Source: Apostichopus japonicus (Eukaryota > Echinodermata > Holothuroidea > Aspidochirotida > Stichopodidae). Taken from it: a DNA stretch of 64,000 nt. Made by a program: the position numbers and the translations under genes. Location of the stretch: assembly GCF_037975245.1 (NCBI RefSeq), contig NC_092563.1, positions 31,213,960 through 31,277,959 of the forward strand, in the 5' to 3' direction. Position 1 is the first letter of the stretch. The number at the start of each line of letters is the position of its first letter. The notes under the pieces were generated by a model that saw only the letters and a program-made list of their open reading frames with translations, was not told the origin of the DNA and made no database searches. Positions 48,588 through 59,108 of this stretch are shown here, piece after piece.

Positions 48588-48836
48588 CGGAGTGTTAGCT
48601 CAGTGGTTAACACCGGTGCCTTTCAATCATAAGGTCCCCGGTTCGAGTCACTCCCAGATTAATGTATGTCGTCCAGTTACAGAGTTGTTGACAATCAACA
48701 ATTCATAATCATGGACGTTAAATATGAATGTGAGAGACTGACTTCGGTCAGCTTGCGGCTTTGATAAGCCAATTAGGCTTCTTCGCGAGTTCCTGCTTGC
48801 AGGAGGATCTAATATACATATACATATACATATACC
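48588..48836 (+). mobile_element. tRNA-derived SINE, copy 3 (best preserved)
   Basis: The A box TTAGCTCAGTGGTTAAC (about 48594-48610) and B box GGTTCGAGTCA (48640-48650) are intact. The body contains CATGGACGTTAAATATGAA and the 3' domain GACTTCGGTCAGCTTGCGGC ending GTTCCTGCTTGCAGGAGGA, with a potential hairpin GGCTTTGATAAGCC. The tail is four units of ATATAC type. Comparison with copies 1 and 2 shows that the 3' tail motif differs between insertions. Confidence 0.88.
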
Positions 48837-49585
48837 TGTCACTCATGAGAACTTGTCTGCCTCAAGGATGACCAGAGGAACATCTATGTAGTGTAAACAT
48901 GCAATGTATCACCTTTTCAATCGTATCTTTGAAGTATTAACATTTTTGCGAAACACATCGGTTTTTTTATATTTTTTTATCAATGAACAGACAGTAATTC
49001 ACTTGACTTTAAAAAAAAAACACCATTGGAGTTCCGTCCTTTCGCTCTATCTATGGGTGTTTTTGTGTGTCAATTATATCAAGGATCACCATGTACAACA
49101 GTTATATCCTTCTGCAATTCGTCATTGTGTTATTTGCTAATTGTTGGTGTAGAGGATATGTCCATTTTATCATATTGAGGAATACTTAGGTGCTAGACAG
49201 TGTAACGCTATAGTACAGGAAATATAATTGGTCACTGTTAGTTAAAACTCCATCTCAAAATCTCTTCATCAACCTTAGATATGGCTGATTGAATGGAACC
49301 TATTTTGGCCGGATGTTAACTTTATTTTATCAATTGTTATTACATTTCTTTTCATTTAATTAATTTCATTGTTTATCATAACAAAATATAAACATACTGA
49401 CATATAACTTTATCTTTAAAAATTAAATGCTGCGAGAGGAAGTTGTCCATGATGTTTGTCTTTACCGATTTTAAGTTTGAGAATAGACCATATCAATCTA
49501 TTTGAAATGCTCATCAATCGTTAATCCTTCATTGCCGATTGCTCATATGCGAACACATGCTTTTAGAAAATCATTACTCGAGATA
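48837..49585. other. Unannotated sequence
   Basis: AT-rich sequence. Frames of 78 and 61 codons are present but without motifs or splice support. Confidence 0.45.
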
Positions 49586-49589
49586 GAAA

Positions 49590-50470
49590 TCTGTAAATCA
49601 TTGGGGAGCAAAAAAGTAGCTGACGTCACCTTCTATCACCCCATGCCAATAAACCTTGGGGGACGGTATCACTTAGGGTGTTATTAACACCCAAACTCGA
49701 CGCAAATTCTCATCTACCGTTAGTATACGGTTTTTCAACACGATTTTTGGCTAACAAATCAAATCTGTAACTCAGTATCAATGGGGTCCCCAAAGTAGCC
49801 GACGTCACCCTATATCACCCCATACCAACAAACCTCGGGGGACGGTATCATTTAAGGTGTTATTAACACCCAAACTCGACGCAAAGTCTCATTTACAGTT
49901 TATATACGGTTTTTCAACACGATTTTTGGCTAACAAATCGAATCTGTAACTCAGTATCATTGGGGTCCCCAAACTAGCTGACGTTACCCACTATCACCCC
50001 ATGCCAACAAACCTCGGGGTACGGTATCATTTGGGGTGTTATTAACACCCAAACTCGACGCAAAGTCTCATTTACAGTTTATATACGGGTTTTCAACACG
50101 ATTTTTGGCTAGCAAATCAAATCTGTAACTCAGTATCATTGGGGAGCAAAAAAGTAGCTGACGTCACCTTCTATCACCCCATGCCAATAAACCTTGGGGG
50201 ACGGTATCACTTAGGGTGTTATTAACACCCAAACTCGACGCAAATTCTCATCTACCGTTTATATACGGGTTTTCAACACGATTTTTGGCTAACAAATCAA
50301 ATCTGTAACTCAGTATCATTGGGGTCCCCAAAGTAGCTAACGTTACCCTCTATTACCCCATGCCAACAAAAATCGGGGGACGGTATCATTTAGGGTGTTA
50401 ACACCCAAACTCGAGGCAAAGTCTCATCTACCGTTAGTATACGGTTTTTCAACACAGTTTTTGGCTTACA
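49590..50470 (+). repeat. Tandem array of a 179 bp repeat, five units (left arm)
   Basis: The marker GGACGGTATCA and its variants occur at 49661, 49840, 50019, 50199 and 50378, spacing 179-180 bp. Every unit has the near-palindrome GGTGTTATTAACACC (shortened in the last), ACTCGACGCAAA and a TTTTTCAACACGATTTTTGGCT block. Units 1 and 4 share private variants (GGGGAGCAAAAAAGTAGC, AATAAACCTTGGGGG), indicating a three-unit higher-order period. The left edge is degenerate. The array is repeated in reverse orientation at 54027. Confidence 0.92.
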
Positions 50471-50513
50471 AATCAATCTTACTTTTGTAATTTGTTATTA
50501 AAATTAAAACCTG

Positions 50514-51492
50514 CAGGGTTCTCGCCCGCTTTTTTGTCAAACCGGGTGGTCTCAAGTGCCGATGATCAATTCGGATGCCAAAGGTATCCGCGCGATCGCG
50601 TAGCGTAGCGATCGCACTCTCGGCGTGTGGTCAAGGGGCAAAGTTCGTTGTGTAGGTCCAGGGGGCTAAGCTCCCGGAAGCTCCGCGATTTTCGTCTTTT
50701 CTAAGTAGGCAAACTGCTTGAAATTGACTTTTTCGAGCTATAATTTATAAATGCTCAAATATTTTTCAATAACTTAGAGTTATACATATTAGACTGCCGA
50801 ATAATAAAGACGAAATAAACTGGTCTTGGTGATTTTTCCAGCAGCCAAGCCACTTGAAATTCGCGCTACTTTACAAAGCTATGATTTCTTAAATTTTCAA
50901 ATGTATGGCAATAACCTGGACATTGCTGTTAGTTATACTCTACAGTATAAAGAAAAATAGTCAGCTGACCATTGACTAGAGTCAGCATTACATAAACTGC
51001 TACATAAACTGAATGACTATTTTTTTTTTTTTGTGTGTCACGGTGATTCAGTTGTGACTTCATTTTTTTCCTGCCCTGGCTTAGGTTATGTGCGATGTTT
51101 AAATACAAACATTCTGGCATCTCTCAGTACCCAGAAAACACAAACTTCGTTTGCAACCTTTTGCTGTGTAAAAGCAGGATCGTTTGTGTCGCAATATCAC
51201 TATACTGCAGCGCTTACGTGATACCTGGAATGTGTTATTTGCCGTGGTTTCAGTTGGGAATAGGAAGAGTGAACTGAAAAGTGTGAATATTTAGTCGATG
51301 GTTTTATTCACATTAAAAATGTCAAAATGTTTCAGTAGTACTTGCTAACGTTGATTATTTATAACAGCTATAAAACCAGGCACCCAACTTTCAAACAGCT
51401 AGGGCGCACAACTTTCGAACCGGTCGGCGAGAGCCAAAATCAAATTCAAACCTGGAACCCCGCCCGGTTAAATCGGACTGGCGAGAACCCTG
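50514..51492. mobile_element. hAT-like element within the core (979 bp)
   Basis: Inverted ends CAGGGTTCTCGCC are perfect over 13 bp at 50514-50526 and 51480-51492, and similarity continues weakly (ACCGGGTGG versus ACCGGGCGG). The 8 bp flanks do not match (AAAACCTG and ACGTTATT), so no target duplication is supported. Near 50590 there is a GC-rich palindromic stretch, two GCGATCGC separated by GTAGCGTA. No transposase is seen. Confidence 0.6.
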
Positions 51493-54026
51493 ACGTTATT
51501 ACCTGGTTAAAACATATTCAAAATTCATGAAGGGCAACTTCAGAACATGGAACAAGAGTGATCATCACAACCTGGGATAAATAACCTTATCATGCATGGA
51601 GACAAATGTACTAATTGAATAGTGCTCCTGCTTTTGTATTTTTGATGGTGAGTGTATCTTATCAGATCTGTATTCAGCAGTTGTTAGATCTGTGGTAGAG
51701 AAACATTATTATTGGTTGAGTGCACTTTAAAGGGAACACGCATACACCCTTTGTTCATTATATGACGTTTGTAACTTATAAAATACAAGTTGATCCCTTC
51801 ATATCCAATATATGTCTTCTGAAACATCACGAGGGTACCTTTGTTGGAACATAACAGGAGATTGAAGAATTTAGCGGACAATAGAAAACAAGATTTAGGT
51901 AACTGCATGCCTGTTGATTATGCCCTTTAAAGGAGTTGGTTAACGGTATAGTACGGATTAAACCGGTAGTGACTGAAACAAAAAACTTGAGGTTTCATCG
52001 GTTGTTGATTACACAGACTTGTGTAGGTACGTTTTGTTGACCTGGATTCAGGTCTCTCTAAATGATACACCAATAGTTAAAAGTCGAAAGAGCTATTTTT
52101 TAAATTTTCATTCCAGTGAAGTTAGAGCATGTGTACACATCAATGAAAGATGACCAAACTTGATCATAGTGTCCTTGAGTAGTGGGTCATATGGGTGTTT
52201 AGTAAGTTTATGCCAAAGGTTATACAGAGGTCATCTGGGTTAATTGTGTGAACACACTCAAAATGCTTCTCCTATATGGGTGATCACCATGCTGGGTCAT
52301 AGTGTTCACTTAATATGGAGACATAATTATGGTGAGTTCAAAATATGGATGTCAAAGATCATCTACTTATCTTTTGCAGTAAGTTGTATGTAACTACTGA
52401 AGGTTCTTTTCGTGCAGTTTGCATTGGATTATGAAGAATGTTGGTCATAGTGTTACTTGAACAGTAGTGGTAAGAATTTGGGGTCACGGTCATCCGGGGC
52501 CCAAATTTGCGATTTTGTGTACAACACTGTGATTTTCTTCAGCAATAAAAGTTTTTTTTTAAAGAAATATGACTAAATTTTTCAATAAACTTTCAAATTT
52601 TTATAGTTCAAGAAGGTAATCCATAATTAGTATACCCTGTAATTTGCTTAAAAAGTCATGGTCTCTTCTCTTCTCTTCTACTTAGATATTAATTTCATTA
52701 CTTGTCGTTTGTTGCATGTCTATTGAAGAATTAGGTTCTTATCAGCTTACTGCTGAATGCCGGAAGATCTATGAAGATTCATGTGGAGTTTGTCTTCGTT
52801 TGTTTGTTGTTTGTTTGTTGTGTGTATGTGTAACTAAAAAAGTCAATGCAACTTAAAACTTCATGAAATGTACGTATAACTTGAAAAGATATCAGCCCAG
52901 CTGCTTTCGACGTAGTTTTGGCCGTTATACGTTTGATTGAAAAAACTGGTACACAATCAAATCATCATCTTAACATCGTTGAAAATATAAAAATATCTCA
53001 ACTACTTATACAGTAAGTAAACCTTGATTGAAAGCCATACTTGATATATACATTCCCCTTATTATATACAAGAAACATATTGTATATGTGCTGTCAATGT
53101 TAAATGCCAGATATCGAGTCAATATATTAGGTTAATTTATGTATTTCGAATCATGAGCCGTTTATTCTTTTTTATTCACTTTAACCAGTCATTTATAAAA
53201 TAAGTTTTTTTCGGCACAATTTAAACAAGGAGGTCAGATACGTTATATCCTGTGACGGAATTGATGCTTTAATGCAAACGTATTTGAGAGAAATAACCAA
53301 AAACCATGGATTTGATCATCGTGTTTGCAACTCGGTGGTCCAACGTCTTAAAACAATTCACATGCTTATATGCAATTAGGTTGATTGAAGACAATTTGAG
53401 AAAAATGCCATGATAACATTTATCGCTAACCAATTGATATGATATGTTTTGTCTAAACCAAATTTACAATTGGATCATTGTCATTAGACTACCCATCACA
53501 TGTTATCTCAAATTGGTTCTATGGATCCCATTTTAGGAAAATCGGGCCTGAACTTTCACAATTTGCTTATACTGTCGACATGATTTTGTTGTCTGTCAAA
53601 TAAATCCATCTTTAGTTCACGGCGATTAATTCCTTTGGTATTTAAAAGGAATACAACATCGCTAAGCCTTCTATTCTCCATTGCGGTTGCATATCGATAA
53701 ACTTCTACACACATACTGAATGAAGTTTGGAGACATATTAACTATATTTTGACTAACTCTTGTAATACGGTGAAATGTGACTGTACACTGACACTACAAT
53801 CTGTTCCGAATTGGTCCGGATATACTGATCGGGGAAGTTTCTTGTTATTTCATTTCAACGATACTATATGAGTAGGGTCATTTTAAGTTTACTTATGTAT
53901 CTTTGTATATAATAAACCGTATTCCGTAAAAAAAATCATAGCTTTCCTAATAGCTTCATTTTAATTTACGGCTTTCTCAATTAATTTCTCTTCTTTCTAT
54001 AATTTGAGACACATTCTCTCTACAGG
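51493..54026. other. Core sequence without a recognisable gene
   Basis: At 52150-52470 a motif like TTGRTCATAGTGTYMMTTGA recurs near 52156, 52293 and 52441 with GTGGGTCATATGGGTG, a diverged ~140 bp repeat. TTTGTTTGTTGTTTGTTTG occurs near 52800. No reading frame longer than about 75 codons stands out, so the core does not encode a visible transposase. Confidence 0.5.
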
Positions 54027-55121
54027 TTTGTTGGTATGGGGTGGTAGAGGGTGACGTGAGCTACGTTTTTGCTCCCCAATGATACAGAGTTACAGATTTG
54101 ATTTGTTAGCCAAAAATCGTGTTGAAAAACCGCATATAAACTGTAAATGAGACTTTGCGTCGAGTTTGGGTGTTAATAACACCCTAAATGATACCGTTCC
54201 CCGAGGTTTGTTGGCATGGGGTGATAGCTGGTGACGTGAGCTACGTTTTTGCTCCCCAATGATACTGAGTTACAGATTTGATTTGTTAGCCAAACATCGT
54301 GTTGAAAAAACCGTATATAAACTGTAAATGAGACTTTGCGTCGAGTTTGGGTGTTAATAACACCTTAAATGATACCGTCCCCGAGGTTTATTGGTATGGG
54401 GTGATAGAGGGTGACGTCAGCTACCATGGGGACCCCAATGATACTGATTTACAGATTTGATTTGTTAGCCAAAAATCATGTTCAAAAACCGTATTTAAAC
54501 TGTACATGATACTTTTCGTCGAGTTTGGGTGTTAATAACACCCTAAATGATACCGTCCCCCGAGGTTTGTTGGTATGGGGTGATAGCTGGTGACGTCAGC
54601 TATGTTTTTGCTCCCCAATGATACTGAGTTACAGATTTGATTTGTTAGCCAAAAATCGTGTTGAAAAACCGTATATAAACTGTAAATGCGACTTTGCGTC
54701 GAGTTTGGGTGTTAATAACACCTTAAATGATACCGTCCCTCGAGGTTTGTTGGTATGGGGTGATAGAAGGTGATGTCAGCTATTTTGGGGACCCCAATGA
54801 TACTGAGTTACAGATTTGATTTGTTAGCCAAAAATCGTGTTGAAAAACCGTATATAAACTGTAAATGAGACTTTGCGTCGAGTTTGGGTGTTAATAACAC
54901 CTTAAATGATACCGTCCCCCGAGGTTTGTTGGTATGGGGTGATAGAGGGTGACGTCGGCTACTTTGGGGACCCCAATGATACTGAGTTACAGATTTTATT
55001 TGTTTGCCAGATGTGGTTTTGAATAACAGTATATATATGCTACGCTTTACTTTCATTTGCCGAGTTAATTGTTAATAACCCCCTGCCCGACATCGTCCCT
55101 CACGGTTGTTGGCATACTTTG
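54027..55121 (-). repeat. Tandem array of the 179 bp repeat in reverse orientation, about six units (right arm)
   Basis: GATACCG occurs at 54190, 54371, 54549, 54729 and 54908, a spacing of 178-181 bp, and a decayed last unit follows to about 55121. The sequence is the reverse complement of the array at 49590. Several units contain the full palindrome TGACGTCA (54412-54419 and 54591-54598), as do two units of the left arm (49621-49628, 50159-50166). Confidence 0.92.
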
Positions 55122-55535
55122 GTAGAGTGTAATGTCAGCTTTAACGTTCACCCCACCCTTCTGCATGTTTCCCATTAAGCTTTGTTTCCAAATATGTTAT
55201 CTTTTACCCTAAACTTACGCTTTTCGCTGATATTCGGGGCAGGTCTGATATTTTAAGAGCTATAATTTTGCTTTACCACGATAATGAGTTAGGCCATACC
55301 CTGACTTTGGGGATATTTTATACCCCGTTCCATAATTACGAGTTTGTCGGGTTTGAATCTCTTATAATAAATTATTTAATGCATGGAACGTCCAAAAGCC
55401 TGTCTTTCTCTCCTAGTTGCAATCGATTGAAAGCATTCGATCATTCAATTTGCTTTAAAGACATCATTTTTGCCACATGGCCATTACGAAGGCCACTACA
55501 CAACTCCGTAGTATCATTTGCACTTTCTAGCATTT

Positions 55536-55600
55536 TTTGGTCGCCCTTATTGGTCGCTCTTATTGTTCGCTACTATTGGTCGCTCTTATTGTTGGCCAAC
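55536..55600 (+). repeat. Minisatellite of TTGGTCGCTCTTATTG
   Basis: Four near copies of a 13-20 bp unit follow each other and include repeated ATTGG (inverted CCAAT). An open frame at 55268-55645 (125 codons) overlaps it, but I do not call it a gene. Confidence 0.65.
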
Positions 55601-55645
55601 TTCAGCCAGATCCCTAACGACGCGAAGCATATCAACTGTGGCTGA

Positions 55646-57060
55646 CCGAAATTCTATACCGTAGAAATGCTCGAGTTGAATTGCTAGGGATTACTCACAA
55701 AGTGGAGGCGCTATTGCTAAATGGTTTCTATGTAGCCCAGCGTTTCAGTGTGGCGCTTCTGGAGAGCTAAAAATATACTCTGTAGGGTGAGGCATTCTGG
55801 GGAAATAATTCTGGAAATGGTCCGTGTTTTGGCCCTAATTTAGACCGAAAAAATGTATTTTTTGACATATTTTCTCCAAATATAGAGCCATCTCTCTACA
55901 TATGCCTGTGAGGCTCCTGATTTGATTCCTTGTATGTCTTAGCTAGTTGTATGAGATAGGGTCAGTTGACTGACATTTTTCACTGTTCTCAACATTTTTT
56001 TGAAACGACCGGTTTTTTGAATATAAACAAATCTTTGAAGACAAAAAAAAAGTCCATGTGACCCCCTCGGAAAAATGTTGTTTATTGATGCAGGCTGTCT
56101 TATGTGCAAAATAAAGCTATGGGAAGCTCTCTAGTGTATTCCTATCTCGAATAATGATTCTTTAAAAAAATGGTCCACATATGGACCATCCGAATTGAGG
56201 TGCCACATTAATCTCATATTAGACGACAGGGAGATGGGTTAAACAAATCTCCCAAACCTGTGTTACCCTAACCTACAGCGAAAGTTTAGTATAATGAATG
56301 AAATTCATAATTCAACCAAAGCTAGTCATGTTTGTCAACAATAGCGATAGCTGGAATTTTGCATCAAAGGAAAACCCTATTTCTCACAAGGCAAGTCATA
56401 ACAGTAAACTGTCTGAATTAGCATCTTCAGATCGAATATGTGTTGGCTGAGTTAGGGAGCAATATGTTCGAAGTACAAGGACCAACCAATGAACACAATT
56501 TTAACATAAGAGGCAGAGATAAGACACTATAGCAGAAATCGTTATGTCTTCTTTCTGTTTATTACTGATAGTAGTAGTAACGACGGTTTAGGACAATCTA
56601 TTGTTAAGGGATTATATTAATATTAATATTGTTATTAATATTTTTATGATTTTTTTATGAATTTTTTTATGATTTTTTTATGATTTTTTTTATGATTTTT
56701 TTTATGAATTTATTTATGAACTTTATTTATTTTCTAATTTTATTGATCTATTTTTAAAGTGGTGAGGGGATACGTTCACAGAATCATGAACCCCAAACAT
56801 AACATGCCGTAGCCTTAACTTTTCACCACACTAAGTTTCTAAGTTTTTTTTTAACGCGGCCGAGTATTTTCACTATATAGGTAATTGTTCCATATGGAGA
56901 CAAGGTGGATCATAAATATAAAAAAGAAAAAGAGAGACTAAGTAAGAATAAATCATATACATAAATAAATAACTATAGAGAACAAAAAAAAAATAATAAT
57001 AAATACCCAAATTAATGAAGAGAAAGAGAAAGACAATGCACTTTTAAGGAAGTCGGATCA
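55646..57060. other. Unannotated sequence with T-rich repeats
   Basis: At about 56625-56735 there is an array of (TTTATGATTTTT)-type units. No gene is visible in the rest. Confidence 0.5.
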
Positions 57061-57085
57061 GTCTGTTCTTTCTGGAGGAATTGGT

Positions 57086-57101
57086 GGCCCTAAAAAGAGC
57101 C
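57086..57101 (-). terminator. Histone mRNA-type 3' stem-loop
   Basis: On the minus strand AAC-GGCTCTTTTTAGGGCC-ACCA is a six-pair stem with a UUUU loop, with one G-U pair. The flanks AAC and ACCA match the consensus for replication-dependent histone mRNAs. Just downstream is a purine-rich CCAGAAAGAACAG (57063-57075), comparable to the histone downstream element CAAGAAAGA of sea urchins. In such genes the stem-loop binds SLBP and the purine element pairs with U7 snRNA for cleavage without polyadenylation. Confidence 0.7.
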
Positions 57102-57117
57102 GTTGGAAGCTGTTGTC

Positions 57118-57498
57118 CTACCAATCGATGATGGCCAACTCCTGCTCGAACTCAACCGTCAACTTGTAGCGGAGTGCCTCTTTATGCACAGCAAACCAGC
57201 CGAATTGGGCCAATAACAGGTACGTCAGTAAAAATCTAACCTTACTTGCCCTGTTTTCAGTTTCACTCGCCGGAGTTTTGTACTGAACGTCGTGCACCGA
57301 ATCTTTCAGCCATATACTCTTATCTCTGGTCCCACTGTTTCTGACTCTGACCGTCACTTCTTTTAGGAAAATCCTAAACTTAGCTCTGTTGCAAAGCATA
57401 ACGAAAGTTTCGCATTGCATGATCTTTTCAAACTCCTCCTTAAAGAGAATTTTCAACTCTTCGCCGTACGCCTGGTATAAACACCTAGCACTTGCCAT
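57118..57498 (-). CDS. Intronless 126-residue protein of unknown function with histone-type 3' end
   Basis: The frame is open from an ATG at 57519; I prefer the second ATG at 57498 (ATAATGG, A at -3 and G at +4), giving 126 residues. Features include KILFKEEFEKIMQCETFVM, FLKEVTVRVRNSGTRDKSIW, a hydrophobic RFLLTYLLLAQFGWFAVHKE and an acidic end EFEQELAIIDW. The hydrophobic part could be a helix or one membrane segment. The stop TAG is 16 nt from a histone-like stem-loop (57086-57101). The protein does not look like any core histone or H1, though its length is near that of H2B. A TATA-like TTTTTATCTTA lies about 75 nt upstream of the start. Confidence 0.55.
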   Translation of the reverse strand: MASARCLYQAYGEELKILFKEEFEKIMQCETFVMLCNRAKFRIFLKEVTVRVRNSGTRDKSIWLKDSVHDVQYKTPASETENRASKVRFLLTYLLLAQFGWFAVHKEALRYKLTVEFEQELAIIDW

Positions 57499-57689
57499 TA
57501 TGGTTATGGAAAAGTACAATTTGGAAGTTCAAAAACGAATGACGTTTTGAATAAGATAAAAACCCTTTTTAATGGAAAAAGGTAAGAAAAAGAATGCAGG
57601 TGCTCTTTGTTTACGAGTCTAAAGCTCCAGACTGAAGCCGGTGATTATCTTTTAGCCGACCATTAGGTGGGGGGGGGGGGGGGTACGCA

Positions 57690-58627
57690 GCTTATAAAAA
57701 AAACAAGGTTCAAGTTAGGAGAAGTTTTAGGGATTACCGGTACTCTTTGTTTGACGTTCGATAAGAAGCTAATTTAAAAGCACGCTGGTACCATCAGAGG
57801 GTCTTCGATGAATGAGGGGGTTTAACTCAGTCATTAGCAAAAAAAAAAGGTTAAAGTTAGGTTTGACGTTCGATAAGGAGCCTAACTCTAATGGGCGTTG
57901 GTACCAGCAGAGTGTCTTCGATGAATGAGGGGTTTAACTCTGTCATTAGCAAAAATAAAGGTTAAAGTTAGGTTTGACGTTCGATAAGGAGCCTAACTCT
58001 AATGGGCGTTGGTACCAGCAGAGTGTCTTCGATGAATGAGGGGTTTAACTCAGTCATTAGCAAAAATAAAGGTTAAAGTTAAAAAAAACGAGTTGTGTAA
58101 CAACAAGTTTAAGTTTGTCGAGGGCTAATTGACAGGTTGAGCCTGTAATGGATTTAAGTCTAGGGGGAAAGGATGTTAATGGCCTATCCTAAGTCGAATA
58201 ACCAATCACACGCTCAGATTGATTTCAGACATGCGCATTGAAGGATTGAGTGGTAGGGCCATCCTAAATCGAATAACTAATCACGGCTCTAATTGTTTTT
58301 TAGACATGCGCACTAAAGAAATGAGCATGAGGGCCACGCCGTTTCAGTTTCGCGGGCCTCACTCTTACCCACACGTTTAATCAAGATAGAAGAATCAACC
58401 TGTCAATTAGCCCTCGACAAACTTAAACTTGTTGTTACACAACTCGTTTTTTTTAACTTTAACCTTTATTTTTGCTAATGACTGAGTTAAACCCCTCATT
58501 CATCGAAAACACTCTGCTGGTACCAACGCCCATTAGAGTTAGGCTCCTTATCGAACGTCAAACCTAACTTTAACCTTTATTTTTGCTAATGACAGAGTTA
58601 AACCCCTCATTCATCGAAGACACTCCC
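57690..58627. repeat. Foldback repeat with ~230 bp near-perfect inverted arms
   Basis: 57910-58139 is the inverse of 58396-58626, nearly identical, with a 256 bp spacer. The left arm is extended outward by further tandem copies of a ~115 bp unit (GGTTAAAGTTAGGTTTGACG, GGTACCAGCAGAGTGTCTTC; start about 57735, more diverged). The spacer has two ~75 bp direct repeats (CCTAAGTCGAATAACCAATC and CCTAAATCGAATAACTAATC). The right arm ends early. There is no coding sequence. Confidence 0.88.
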
Positions 58628-58836
58628 TAAGATGTAGTATTGTAATTGGCCAGAGAATGGAGATGGACACAAAATGAGATGATGATATTTTAACAGCGAC
58701 AACAGCGTGTTAAGTGTAGCCTTACGTTTTAACCACTGCTTCTTATTGTGTAATATGCTATATTTGTTAAACTTTTTACCTGTGAATACTCTTTTTATAT
58801 CATGAGCAGTATACAAAGTACCATTTATATCCTTTA

Positions 58837-59108
58837 CTTAGTTTAGTTTAGTAGAAAAAAGGATCATGAGGGACACTTAAGTCCCCATCGAGGACCTCAT
58901 ACAGAGCGAAAAAAACTGAAGACACAAACACTTAGACCCGATTACAATGCTTAAAGTGCTTGTCCAAAGCATTCTTAAACCCATTGACACTATCACGTAA
59001 GTGGATGCAAAATTCCTGGTGTTGATATGCTTCACTGTGTGCATTGGAGCACCTGTATCGTATATAACGAGTAACTAAATTCCGGGTTTCTCTGCTCCTT
59101 AGTGTTGG
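58837..59108 (-). mobile_element. LINE 3' end fragment
   Basis: On the minus strand the frame reads RETRNLVTRYIRYRCSN, AHSEAYQHQEFCIHLR and DSVNGFKNALDKHFKHCNRV then TAA (58934-58932). The VNGFKNALDKHF pattern is the usual C-terminal end of CR1/Jockey-type LINE ORF2 proteins. A ~80 nt 3' UTR follows and ends in ACTAAACTAAACTAAG, a tail-like repeat. The upstream part is missing or out of frame. Confidence 0.55.

Larger units (their letters stand above)
49590..55121. mobile_element. Foldback-like structure: inverted 179 bp arrays around a 3.5 kb core
   Basis: The two arrays form inverted arms of about 0.9 and 1.1 kb separated by 50471-54026. Long inverted arms built of tandem repeats are the known feature of foldback elements (Drosophila FB and Galileo, sea urchin TU). 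I found no transposase in the core and no clear target duplication because both outer edges are decayed. The alternative is an inversion between two arrays or two independent arrays. Confidence 0.5.

Noticed and set aside
55268-55645. 125-codon plus-strand frame
   Set aside because: Its end runs through a minisatellite, and no domain or conserved pattern is visible.
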